Assembly (NCBI RefSeq): GCF_905397435.1
Contig: NZ_CAJPVI010000027.1
Coordinates: 58,313 to 122,312, forward strand
Direction: 5' to 3'
Length of the DNA: 64,000 nucleotides
Source: Cupriavidus numazuensis
Lineage (GTDB): Bacteria > Pseudomonadota > Gammaproteobacteria > Burkholderiales > Burkholderiaceae
How positions within the stretch are numbered: position 1 is the first letter of the stretch; every line of letters starts with the position of its first letter. The notes beneath the pieces were generated by a model. It saw nothing but the letters and a program-made list of their open reading frames with translations, ran no database searches and was not told the origin of the DNA. The position numbers and the translations under genes are program-made. Positions 57,549-64,000 of this stretch are shown here, piece after piece.

Positions 57549-58844
57549 TCAGGCATGATTCCCTGCATTGCCGTCGCCACCGATTCCCAGCCGGCGTACC
57601 AGTGGCCGCAGCGTCAGCCCGTTGCAGGTCAGGTTGACCAGGACAAAGCCGACGGCCACCACGGAGGCCAGATGCCTTGCCTCCGGTGGCAAACTCATTG
57701 CCTGTGCGGCGCATAGGGCCAGTACGAGCGTCACAGGGCCACGCACGCCGCCCCACGTGATGGCCAGCCGGTGCGCGCGCGGCAGCGGTGCGCACATGCC
57801 GAGGCGGCTCAGCAGCGGCAGGCTGCAGCCCAGCACGGCCCAGCGACTGACCAGCGCGGCGATCAGCACACACAAGATCAGCCAGAGGTCTGGCCCACGC
57901 AGCCCGCGCAGCAGGTCGGGCACGTGCATGGCCGCGAGCAGGAAGACCATGCCACCCGCCATGCCGCCCATGCTGCGCCACAAGTGCCGGAATATTGTGT
58001 GTTCCTCGTGTGTGGTAGTCCGCCGCAACAATGTGCCGGCGGTCAGCCCGGCCGACACCACCGTGACCACGCCGGACACATGCAGCCACAGGTCGGCGAT
58101 CGGATAGAGCAGATTCGGCAGTGCGAGAGACAGCGTGAAGCGCGACAGAGGCGCCGCGGGAATGGCGCGGCACGCGCGCGCCAGCAGCGCACCCGCGAGC
58201 GCGCCGAGCAGTCCGCCGGCAAACAGTGAGCCAAACAGGTCGCCAAGGACCGAGCCGGTCATGGCGTGCGCCGGCTGGCCAACGATGCGCGCCATCAGGT
58301 GCGACGCCAGCGTAATGGCCGCGGCGTCGTTCAGCAGGCTTTCGCCTTCCACCAGTCGCACCATGCGCGCGGGTACGCCACTGCTGCGGAACAGATCGAT
58401 CACGGCTGACGGATCCGTGGTGCTGACAATGGCTCCGACCAGCAGGCAAACCGCCAGGCTCGCGCCGGAAATCGCATGTGCGGTGATGCCGACCAGCAGC
58501 GTCGCGGCGAACACCGCGCCGATCGCCAGGACCAGGATGGGGAGCAGGTCCCGCGCCATGGCGGCGGCATCGGCCTCCAGCGCGGCCTGGAAGAGGATCG
58601 GAGGCAGAAAGATCCAGAGATAGCCTTCGGGCCGCAGCGACGGAGACAGGAAAGGCTGGATGGTCTGCGCGGTAAATGTCGGGGCGACGACGCCGGCGAT
58701 CAGCAAGGCCGCGCCAAGCGCGAGACCGGCAGCGGTGAGAGTGAGCGCATCGGGCAACCGCAGTTTGATCGCGGCGACGTTGCAGGCGGCGATCACGGCC
58801 AGCAGACAGCCGATGCGCAGTGTGAGTTCGACAGAGGGTTCCAT
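57549..58844 (-). CDS. CPA1-family sodium/proton antiporter
   Basis: 431 aa with 11-12 hydrophobic segments. Conserved core AIVSTTDPSAVIDLFRSSGV (with Asp), VEGESLLNDAAAI and WGGVRGPVTLVLAL are typical of NhaP/CPA1 exchangers. ATG at 58844 preferred to an upstream TTG at 58856. Stands alone between convergent hydratase and the DUF2798 gene. Ion specificity cannot be read from sequence. Confidence 0.9.
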   Translation of the reverse strand: MEPSVELTLRIGCLLAVIAACNVAAIKLRLPDALTLTAAGLALGAALLIAGVVAPTFTAQTIQPFLSPSLRPEGYLWIFLPPILFQAALEADAAAMARDLLPILVLAIGAVFAATLLVGITAHAISGASLAVCLLVGAIVSTTDPSAVIDLFRSSGVPARMVRLVEGESLLNDAAAITLASHLMARIVGQPAHAMTGSVLGDLFGSLFAGGLLGALAGALLARACRAIPAAPLSRFTLSLALPNLLYPIADLWLHVSGVVTVVSAGLTAGTLLRRTTTHEEHTIFRHLWRSMGGMAGGMVFLLAAMHVPDLLRGLRGPDLWLILCVLIAALVSRWAVLGCSLPLLSRLGMCAPLPRAHRLAITWGGVRGPVTLVLALCAAQAMSLPPEARHLASVVAVGFVLVNLTCNGLTLRPLVRRLGIGGDGNAGNHA

Positions 58845-59009
58845 GCGGGGACGCAAGCGTCAGGTGGCGTACGCTGTCTGACAAGCGGCCTGCGCGCTAT
58901 GTTCTTGTCGATTCTGGAAATGGGTTATTCCGCAATACGGACTTGACGTAGGCGGACTCCGGGCCGGTGCGACGCACCGGAGTGTCGCCGCGTGGCTGTT
59001 GCGATCTCG

Positions 59010-59240
59010 TCATGACTCCTTCATCACCAGCATCTGCACGGCCCGCCGCGCAACCGGCGTGACCACCAGCACGGCCGGGAATGCGACGATCCATGCCGTC
59101 AGCCACGTACTGGCCCAGATGCCGGCGAAGTCCGGCGCCAACCCGACAGCGCGATAGGTGGAGATGCCCGCGATGATCAGGGACATGAGCCCTGACAGCA
59201 CGAGACTGAACAACTGCGGCGCGTATTTGCTTGGGATCAT
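59010..59240 (-). CDS. DUF2798 membrane protein
   Basis: 76 aa with two transmembrane segments (LFSLVLSGLMSLIIAGIS and WLTAWIVAFPAVLVVTPVAR). The pattern matches DUF2798. ATG at 59240, 34 bp after the flavodoxin gene, so it is probably the third gene of the MerR-controlled operon. Function unknown. Confidence 0.85.
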   Translation of the reverse strand: MIPSKYAPQLFSLVLSGLMSLIIAGISTYRAVGLAPDFAGIWASTWLTAWIVAFPAVLVVTPVARRAVQMLVMKES

Positions 59241-59274
59241 TTGAGTACCTTGCGTTTTCTCTTCGGGAACATGG

Positions 59275-59835
59275 TCAACGGATGCGGTGCAGCGTTTCCG
59301 CGAAGTTTCTGCCGAACATCCGCGCCGTTTTCACATCTCCCGCAGCAAATCCGTCCGCCGGCGCGGAGTGGTCGGACTGGGCCATCAGGCCCGACCATGA
59401 CCCGAGCCGGTTGGCGGCGTCGTCGTAAGGGACACCGGCGTGCTGCTCGGGCAGGATCGGGTTGCCGACCCACAGCATGCCGTGCTGCATGCAGAACACG
59501 AACATCGACATCAGCGTGGATTGCTTGTCGCCCGCGGGCAGCGACGACACCGTGAAGCCGGCCGCGAGCTTGCCCTTGAGCTGCTGCGTTCGCCACAAGC
59601 GGCCGGTGGCGTCCATGAAGGACTTGAAGGGGCCGGAGACGCCGCCGAGATAGGTGGGCGAGCCGAGGATGTAGGCGTCATAGCGAAGCAGTGTGTCGGG
59701 CGCTCCTGCAAGTTCTTCGGCATTCAACAATTGCGCCTCGGTGTCGGCGACACTCGCGGCGCCCTGGCGCACACAGGACGCAATGTGCCTGGTGTGGCCG
59801 TGGGCACTGTGATAGATGATGGCTAGCTTCTTCAT
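59275..59835 (-). CDS. Flavodoxin-fold NAD(P)H-dependent oxidoreductase
   Basis: 186 aa flavodoxin-like protein: FMN phosphate loop at IIYHSAHGHTRHIA (residues 7-20), then YILGSPTYLGGVSGPFKSFM and the WrbA-like GMLWVGNP region. Probably reduces quinones or similar electrophiles. Middle gene of DUF2938-flavodoxin-DUF2798; both flanking genes encode membrane proteins. Confidence 0.88.
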   Translation of the reverse strand: MKKLAIIYHSAHGHTRHIASCVRQGAASVADTEAQLLNAEELAGAPDTLLRYDAYILGSPTYLGGVSGPFKSFMDATGRLWRTQQLKGKLAAGFTVSSLPAGDKQSTLMSMFVFCMQHGMLWVGNPILPEQHAGVPYDDAANRLGSWSGLMAQSDHSAPADGFAAGDVKTARMFGRNFAETLHRIR

Positions 59836-59882
59836 GATGTGGTTTCCAGGTGGCGTTATGCGTCGATTGAAGCAAGCACCGT

Positions 59883-60386
59883 TCATCGCCCGATGGCTGC
59901 GACAACGAGCGCTGACAGGTACAGGCCGAATCCGAACACGGTGTGATTGGCGACGCTGCGCAGGCAATTCCTGAGCGGCGTCGGTGTGCGCGAGGCGGCG
60001 AAGCCGGAGCCCATCGCCGGTTGCATGACGAACAACGGTGCAGCGACGGTGACCATGCCGACAAGCACTGCGGGCAGCACCGTTGGATGACGCGTCCAGC
60101 CGATTCCCTGGATCGCGACAAGCAACGCCGCGAAGGCGATGCCGATTGCGTAGTGCGTCAGCCAGCCCAGCGAGCGTTCGCCGCGGATCGGCTTTGCCTG
60201 CCCGATGGAGGCATGCGCGAATGTGCCGTGAAAGAGATGTCCGACCCATCGCCCGATGAACGCGAAGTTCAGCGTCGGCACGCCCATTCGCTTGAGGAAC
60301 GTGAGCCAGATGTCCATGAAGGCGGTGGCGCCGATTCCTGTGGCAACGATGGCAGCGACGGTTGCGATGTCTGGCAGGCGTGTCAT
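59883..60386 (-). CDS. DUF2938 membrane protein
   Basis: 167 aa with four hydrophobic segments. FMDIWLTFLKRMGVPTLNFA, GRWVGHLFHGTFAH and LGWLTHYAIGIAFA match DUF2938. First gene of the operon transcribed away from merR; the promoter with its MerR-type operator lies 42-72 bp upstream of its ATG. Confidence 0.88.
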   Translation of the reverse strand: MTRLPDIATVAAIVATGIGATAFMDIWLTFLKRMGVPTLNFAFIGRWVGHLFHGTFAHASIGQAKPIRGERSLGWLTHYAIGIAFAALLVAIQGIGWTRHPTVLPAVLVGMVTVAAPLFVMQPAMGSGFAASRTPTPLRNCLRSVANHTVFGFGLYLSALVVAAIGR

Positions 60387-60427
60387 GAGAGGCCCCTTTG
60401 TGTTTGACTTGCGGTAGCGATGTGGCC

Positions 60428-60458
60428 ACTATAGAAGTTGAAGTCAACTTCAAGTCAA
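60428..60458 (-). promoter_or_regulatory. MerR-type promoter with operator dyad in a 19-bp spacer
   Basis: On the minus strand TTGACT (60458-60453), a 19-bp spacer and TATAGT (60433-60428). The spacer holds the perfect dyad GAAGTTGA-AG-TCAACTTC (60434-60451). Overlong 19-bp spacers with a central dyad are the hallmark of promoters activated by MerR regulators; merR itself is divergent and adjacent. Confidence 0.85.
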
Positions 60459-60468
60459 GGGAGATCGG

Positions 60469-60900
60469 ATGGATATCGCCGAAGTCGCAAAGCGCACCGG
60501 TGTGCCTGCCTCGACACTGCGCTACTACGAGAAGATGGGGCTTATCGTGTCCCTGGGGCCGCAGGGTGCCCGCCGCAGTTTTGCGGACAACGTCGTGGAT
60601 CAGCTTGCGTTGATCTCGCTCGGGCAGGCGGCAGGGCTTTCGCTGGAGGAGATCCGGTCGATGTTCTCGCCCGACGGGCAGGTGGACATCGACAGGCAGA
60701 TGCTGCTGGAGAAAGCTGACGAGATCGACGCGCTGATCAAGCGGCTCCGCGCGATGAGCCACGGGTTGCGGCATGCGGCGGCTTGTCCTGCGCCGAGCCA
60801 TGCCGAATGCCCGACCTTTCGCAAGCTGCTCAAAGCTGCGTCGTCGGGGGCGATCGGGAAAGGGCTGGTGAATGTGGAGTTGAAGCGGCAGGCGAGGTAG
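60469..60900 (+). CDS. MerR-family transcriptional regulator
   Basis: 143 aa. N-terminal winged HTH (DIAEVAKRTGVPASTLRYYE), then the dimerisation helix (about 75-105) and a C-terminal effector part with AACPAPSHAECPTF, whose two cysteines could sense a metal, thiol-reactive or redox signal. The gene begins 11 bp after the operator and is transcribed away from the DUF2938 operon, which it should activate. The flavodoxin target favours an electrophile or redox signal. Confidence 0.92.
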   Translation: MDIAEVAKRTGVPASTLRYYEKMGLIVSLGPQGARRSFADNVVDQLALISLGQAAGLSLEEIRSMFSPDGQVDIDRQMLLEKADEIDALIKRLRAMSHGLRHAAACPAPSHAECPTFRKLLKAASSGAIGKGLVNVELKRQAR

Positions 60901-61011
60901 CGCTTCGGCGCAGAGACCGTCGCGCGGTGACATTCCGACAAGGTATCGGCTTGCGAAGCACCGCGCCGCGAGCAGGAGGGCGCGTCGCCTTCCTGCTCTA
61001 TGTCCGCGCGG

Positions 61012-61959
61012 CTATTGCTTCATCATCTGGGTCTTCAGGTAGCCGCCGGTACCAGTGGTCGCGGCGAGCGCAAGCGTGCGGCTATACAACGTGTTGGCGG
61101 TGACAAGCATGCCGCCATCGGAAGGCACGAAGCGAATGGCGGCGTAGCCCAGATGCGCGATGCCAAGCGACATGTCGCAGCCAGTGCTTGCGGTTTGCGT
61201 CGGCAAGGACGCCGTCAGGGTGACGCGATAGAGATTCTTCGCGGAGCCTGGCTCGGCAAGCACGGCAGTCCCCTCCAATGCGCAGACTTTGGTGCCGCTC
61301 GTATAGGTGCCGGTCACGTTGCCCACGTCGTCCACCGACATGTCGAACCCGTCCTGTTTCCACTTGCCCTGGATGCTTGTCTGGTCCACCGCCAGTGCAT
61401 TGGCGGGATCGTAGACGGCGTGGACAGTGCGCGGAATGCCCTGGCCGGCAACCAGATAGGAGCCGTCAAGCTTGCTGCTCAGCGTGATGGTGCCCGTGCC
61501 GGTGACCGGCGTCGCAACCATGGACTCGTAGAAGGTGTCCGACGAGAGGTTCCAGGTTGAACCGGTGAACTGAAAGGCCCCGTCTACCATGCCTAGCAGT
61601 TCGGCCCGGACAAAGCGCCCAGCGCTGTCGATGAACGTGGCAACCATGGGCTCTGCCCAGATCCCTTCGCTGCCGTTGCCGACCGCTGCGGTCGAACCCG
61701 CCTGCGGCGCGGAAAGGCTTGGCAATGGCTCCCCGGTTCGTGTTGGTGCGGGAGTCGGCGAGGGCGTCGGTGAAGGTGCCGGTGAAGGCGTCGGCGATGG
61801 CGAGGGGTTTGGTGCACGCGCTGGCGAGGGGGCCGGCGCTGGGGTCTGCCCCTGCGACGGCGGGGTACCTGTATTGCTGTCGTCGCCGCCTCCGCAGGCG
61901 CTCAGTAACGCGCATGCAGCCAGTGAGACGGCTGTGATCATGGATGGGTTGGCTCGCAT
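61012..61959 (-). CDS. Lipoprotein with proline-rich linker
   Basis: 315 aa: lipobox ALLSACGGG, then a Pro/Ser/Ala/Thr-rich linker (about 30-75) built from PSPTPSPAP-like pairs, then a beta-rich domain (GIWAEPMVATFIDSAGRFVR, ITLSSKLDGSYLVAGQG). Two cysteines (KVCALEG, GCDMSLG) could pair. Such linker-bearing lipoproteins reach through or past the outer membrane. The family is seen widely in Burkholderiaceae; function unknown. Confidence 0.75.
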   Translation of the reverse strand: MRANPSMITAVSLAACALLSACGGGDDSNTGTPPSQGQTPAPAPSPARAPNPSPSPTPSPAPSPTPSPTPAPTRTGEPLPSLSAPQAGSTAAVGNGSEGIWAEPMVATFIDSAGRFVRAELLGMVDGAFQFTGSTWNLSSDTFYESMVATPVTGTGTITLSSKLDGSYLVAGQGIPRTVHAVYDPANALAVDQTSIQGKWKQDGFDMSVDDVGNVTGTYTSGTKVCALEGTAVLAEPGSAKNLYRVTLTASLPTQTASTGCDMSLGIAHLGYAAIRFVPSDGGMLVTANTLYSRTLALAATTGTGGYLKTQMMKQ

Positions 61960-62681
61960 TGAAATCTCCTTGTGAATGGTCTCGATAAGGCCGACCGATC
62001 GTAGGGAGACGGTTGCTGCAGGACTTGAAGACAGGTCAAAAGTCAGTCGGAACCGGAAGATTCCGACGCTGCCGGCGTAGCGGCATTGTTTGCGCGCAAC
62101 AGGCCGGCATTGTCCGCTACAGAATTTGGCTTACCTCTGAAGTGGGGAGGCGGCTCGAACCGTAGTGAGGCGAGCAGATCGACGCCGCCGTGCGGGCATG
62201 CATCGCCTCGCGACGCGGCAGTGGTCTTTCCCAACGGCGTAATCGGGAACGTGGATGGCCGGGCGGCCGTGATGGTCCGCAGTCTTTCGAAAGAATGCGG
62301 CGCTCGCCGGAAGGCTACAGAAGTCCGCTCACAACGGCATCATCAACTTTGACTACGCCTGTTGTCCCATCCCTCTGGTTGGTGGACGACGCCTTGCGTG
62401 TGACCAAGAATGACCCCGAGCCAAACGACAACAAGCCGTCATGCCAAGACATGACGGCAAACCGTGGACCATGACCACGGGCGGGGGGGAGAATAAAGAT
62501 GACTGTATTCGTGGAACCGTGCATGCGCGCATGCACCAACTCGTCCATATCGCCCCAAGCTTCGGCGCTACAGTCGCCGGCAGCGGCATTGCCGTGCTCC
62601 GGCATGCGCGGCAATGGCTGCCAACAACATCTGCGGGCGCCATCGGTTGCTGGGGTGTGCCGCTAAGCGAGCCATGTCGCC
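61960..62681. promoter_or_regulatory. Long region upstream of the curli genes
   Basis: 722 bp. No convincing gene in any frame. It contains a 9-bp hairpin GCCGTCATG/CATGACGGC (62435-62458) and a perfect 18-bp palindrome GTGCATGCGCGCATGCAC (62519-62536), either of which could be a regulator-binding site for csgEF. Confidence 0.5.
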
Positions 62682-63131
62682 ATGACAACGCTTCATCGCT
62701 CAGCGGCTTCGGCAGCGCTCTTGCTCGGGCTTGCCATGCCAGCGGTCGCCTCGCAGTCCGGACCTGTGACCACGTCCAGCGTGAGCAAGAGCCGCACGCT
62801 GAACCGGGCCGAGGTCGGCGGCATCGTCACCGGGCAGATGATCACGCTGGCGGGCAGGACGTTCTATGACAGCTTCGCGGCAGCGTGGCGCGACAAGGAC
62901 GAGCAGGGCCGCTTTGTCGTCGCGATCTCCGAGCGGCCCAGCGCGCGCTGGGGCAGCCAGGTGTTTGTCGATTATGGCAACCGCCGCCTGTACCAGGCGT
63001 TCTTGCCGCCCAACCTCAGCCGCATCGGCGCCATTGGCACCGCCGCGGCGGAGCAGGTATTCCAGGCCATCATCGACGACCAGGTCGCGCAATTCTTCGG
63101 CGATCCCGACATGGCGCGCGATGAATTCTGA
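62682..63131 (+). CDS. csgE: Curli assembly chaperone CsgE
   Basis: 149 aa with a signal peptide (to AVASQS). CsgE caps the CsgG pore and directs curlin subunits to it. Core features: GQMITLAGRTFYDSFAAAW, RWGSQVFVDYGNRRLYQAFL and the C-terminal QVAQFFGDPD. 11 bp before csgF; no csgG or csgD lies in the window. Confidence 0.93.
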   Translation: MTTLHRSAASAALLLGLAMPAVASQSGPVTTSSVSKSRTLNRAEVGGIVTGQMITLAGRTFYDSFAAAWRDKDEQGRFVVAISERPSARWGSQVFVDYGNRRLYQAFLPPNLSRIGAIGTAAAEQVFQAIIDDQVAQFFGDPDMARDEF

Positions 63132-63142
63132 AAGGAACCACC

Positions 63143-63568
63143 ATGAACACGTCGCGCGCTTTCCGGACCATGATCTGCCTGCTCGGCCTGACTACGGGCG
63201 CTGCCCACGCCACCGAGCTGGTCTATGTGCCGATCAACCCTTCATTTGGCGGCAATCCTCTGAATGGCCCTGTGCTGCTCAATTCCGCCGTGGCGCAGGA
63301 CAAGCACAAGGACAGCGCGCCGTCCTCGCCTTTCGCGCAGCAAAGCGCGCTGCAGCAGTTCAACGACACGCTGCAACGCGCGATCCTGAGCCGCATTTCG
63401 TCCACGGTGTCATCGAGCATCGTCGGTTCGACGGGGCAGCTCGTGCCGGGCACGGTCGAGACGACGGACTTTCGCATTGTCGTGACGCAGATGAGCGGCG
63501 GCGTTCTGCAAGTCACCACCACTGACAAGACAACTGGCCAGTCCACGCAGTTCCAGGTCAGCCAGTAA
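63143..63568 (+). CDS. csgF: Curli assembly protein CsgF
   Basis: 141 aa with signal peptide (to AHA-TE). CsgF anchors the curli nucleator at the outer surface of CsgG. Recognisable by ELVYVPINPSFGGNPLNGPV directly after the signal and by DTLQRAILSRISSTVSSSIV. AAAGGAACCACC precedes the ATG at 63143. Confidence 0.93.
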   Translation: MNTSRAFRTMICLLGLTTGAAHATELVYVPINPSFGGNPLNGPVLLNSAVAQDKHKDSAPSSPFAQQSALQQFNDTLQRAILSRISSTVSSSIVGSTGQLVPGTVETTDFRIVVTQMSGGVLQVTTTDKTTGQSTQFQVSQ

Positions 63569-63625
63569 GTCGCACAGCGTTGTTCCGCAGTTCCAATCGT
63601 CAAAACCATGCAGAGGAGATTTGCC

Positions 63626-63973
63626 ATGCAAGCTCGCAAGACCATCTTGTCCATTGCCGTACTTGCCGCGATGTCGGGTGCGGCGTGGGCGGACAATAGC
63701 ACCGTGACTACCACGCAATCCGGCAACGACAACCTCATCGAGGTCGATCAGCAAGGGGCCACCGGTTCCACTATCACGATCAACCAAAGCGGCAACGACA
63801 ACGTTGCTGGCAAACAGGGTTCTGCCAGCTTCCCGCCTGTAAAGCAAACGGCGAAGTCCAGTTCGATCGCCATCAACCAGATCAATGAACCGTGCTTATC
63901 CGGTTGTCTCCCAAGACCTCTACCGATAGTATGTTGGGCATCTGTGCCAACTCGGGGCAACCATGGTTATTGA
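63626..63973 (+). CDS. Curlin (CsgA/CsgB-like) subunit, C-terminus abnormal
   Basis: 115 aa as read. Signal peptide (KTILSIAVLAAMSGAAWA), then curlin-type repeats with Gln/Gly/Asn periodicity (TTTQSGNDNLIEVDQQ and ITINQSGNDNVAG; a third begins SSIAINQIN). At about residue 88 the pattern breaks and an unrelated Cys/Pro-rich tail follows to a TGA at 63971. Full curlins have five or more repeats. ATG at 63626 has GAGGAG at good spacing; an earlier ATG at 63608 does not. A lesion or insertion near 63885 is likely; the right side lies beyond the window. Confidence 0.7.
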   Translation: MQARKTILSIAVLAAMSGAAWADNSTVTTTQSGNDNLIEVDQQGATGSTITINQSGNDNVAGKQGSASFPPVKQTAKSSSIAINQINEPCLSGCLPRPLPIVCWASVPTRGNHGY

Positions 63974-64000
63974 CGTGCTTGACCGAGGCGATCTGCCGTT

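Noticed and set aside
62353..62688. 111-codon minus-strand frame upstream of csgE
   Set aside because: No ribosome-binding site, Cys/Arg/Pro-rich, spans two palindromes; most likely regulatory DNA.

Overview
The window is GC-rich chromosomal DNA from a betaproteobacterium, most likely Burkholderiaceae close to Cupriavidus/Ralstonia. The evidence is the gene order pilBCD, ispB, rplU, rpmA, obgE, proB, followed by pilSR, ampD, nrdAB, together with strong G/C third-position bias and a short GC-rich palindromic repeat seen three times between genes. This assignment comes from gene content and order only.

Layout. (1) 1-27.4 kb is conserved core: the 5' end of coaE, the type IV pilus assembly genes pilD/pilC/pilB on the minus strand, tRNA-Pro(CGG), ispB, ribosomal proteins L21 and L27, obgE, proB, a CNP1-like lipoprotein, rppH, proS, a lytic transglycosylase, a prolyl-4-hydroxylase-like enzyme, a LysE exporter, hpt, ffh, a CcsA-like protein, pilS/pilR, ampD and the class I ribonucleotide reductase nrdA/nrdB. 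nrdA is preceded by two NrdR-box-like sites 31 bp apart and by a leader that could form an unusually long hairpin. (2) 27.4-40.7 kb is accessory DNA. It holds a low-GC two-gene operon (AAA ATPase plus DUF4435/TOPRIM-like protein) that resembles the PARIS anti-phage system, a SymE-like toxin, an HTH protein, an orphan PAAR-lipase-membrane protein-OmpA-like operon that looks like a type VI secretion effector module, and a decayed filamentous haemagglutinin whose detached C-terminal piece is still coupled to a lipoprotein gene. Several unrecognised lipoprotein or secreted-protein genes follow. (3) 40.7-53.3 kb carries a Lys/Ala-rich DUF6496-type protein, an M81 (MlrC-like) metallopeptidase, a secreted repeat protein, D-serine dehydratase with a divergent LysR regulator, an OmpA-domain protein, a large TPR-CHAT protein, an LprI-type protein and an N-acetylmuramoyl-L-alanine amidase. 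(4) 53.4-61 kb has a LysR - Bug-type binding protein - CoA-transferase - enoyl-CoA hydratase cluster for an unidentified organic acid, a CPA1 antiporter, and a MerR-controlled DUF2938-flavodoxin-DUF2798 operon with a classical 19-bp-spacer promoter. (5) 61-64 kb ends with a proline-rich lipoprotein and curli genes csgE, csgF and a curlin gene whose repeats stop abruptly near the right edge.

The best candidates for undescribed biology are the PARIS-like operon beside a SymE-like toxin, the PAAR/lipase module with paired PACPHxCC proteins, the TPR-CHAT protein, and the structured nrdA leader.
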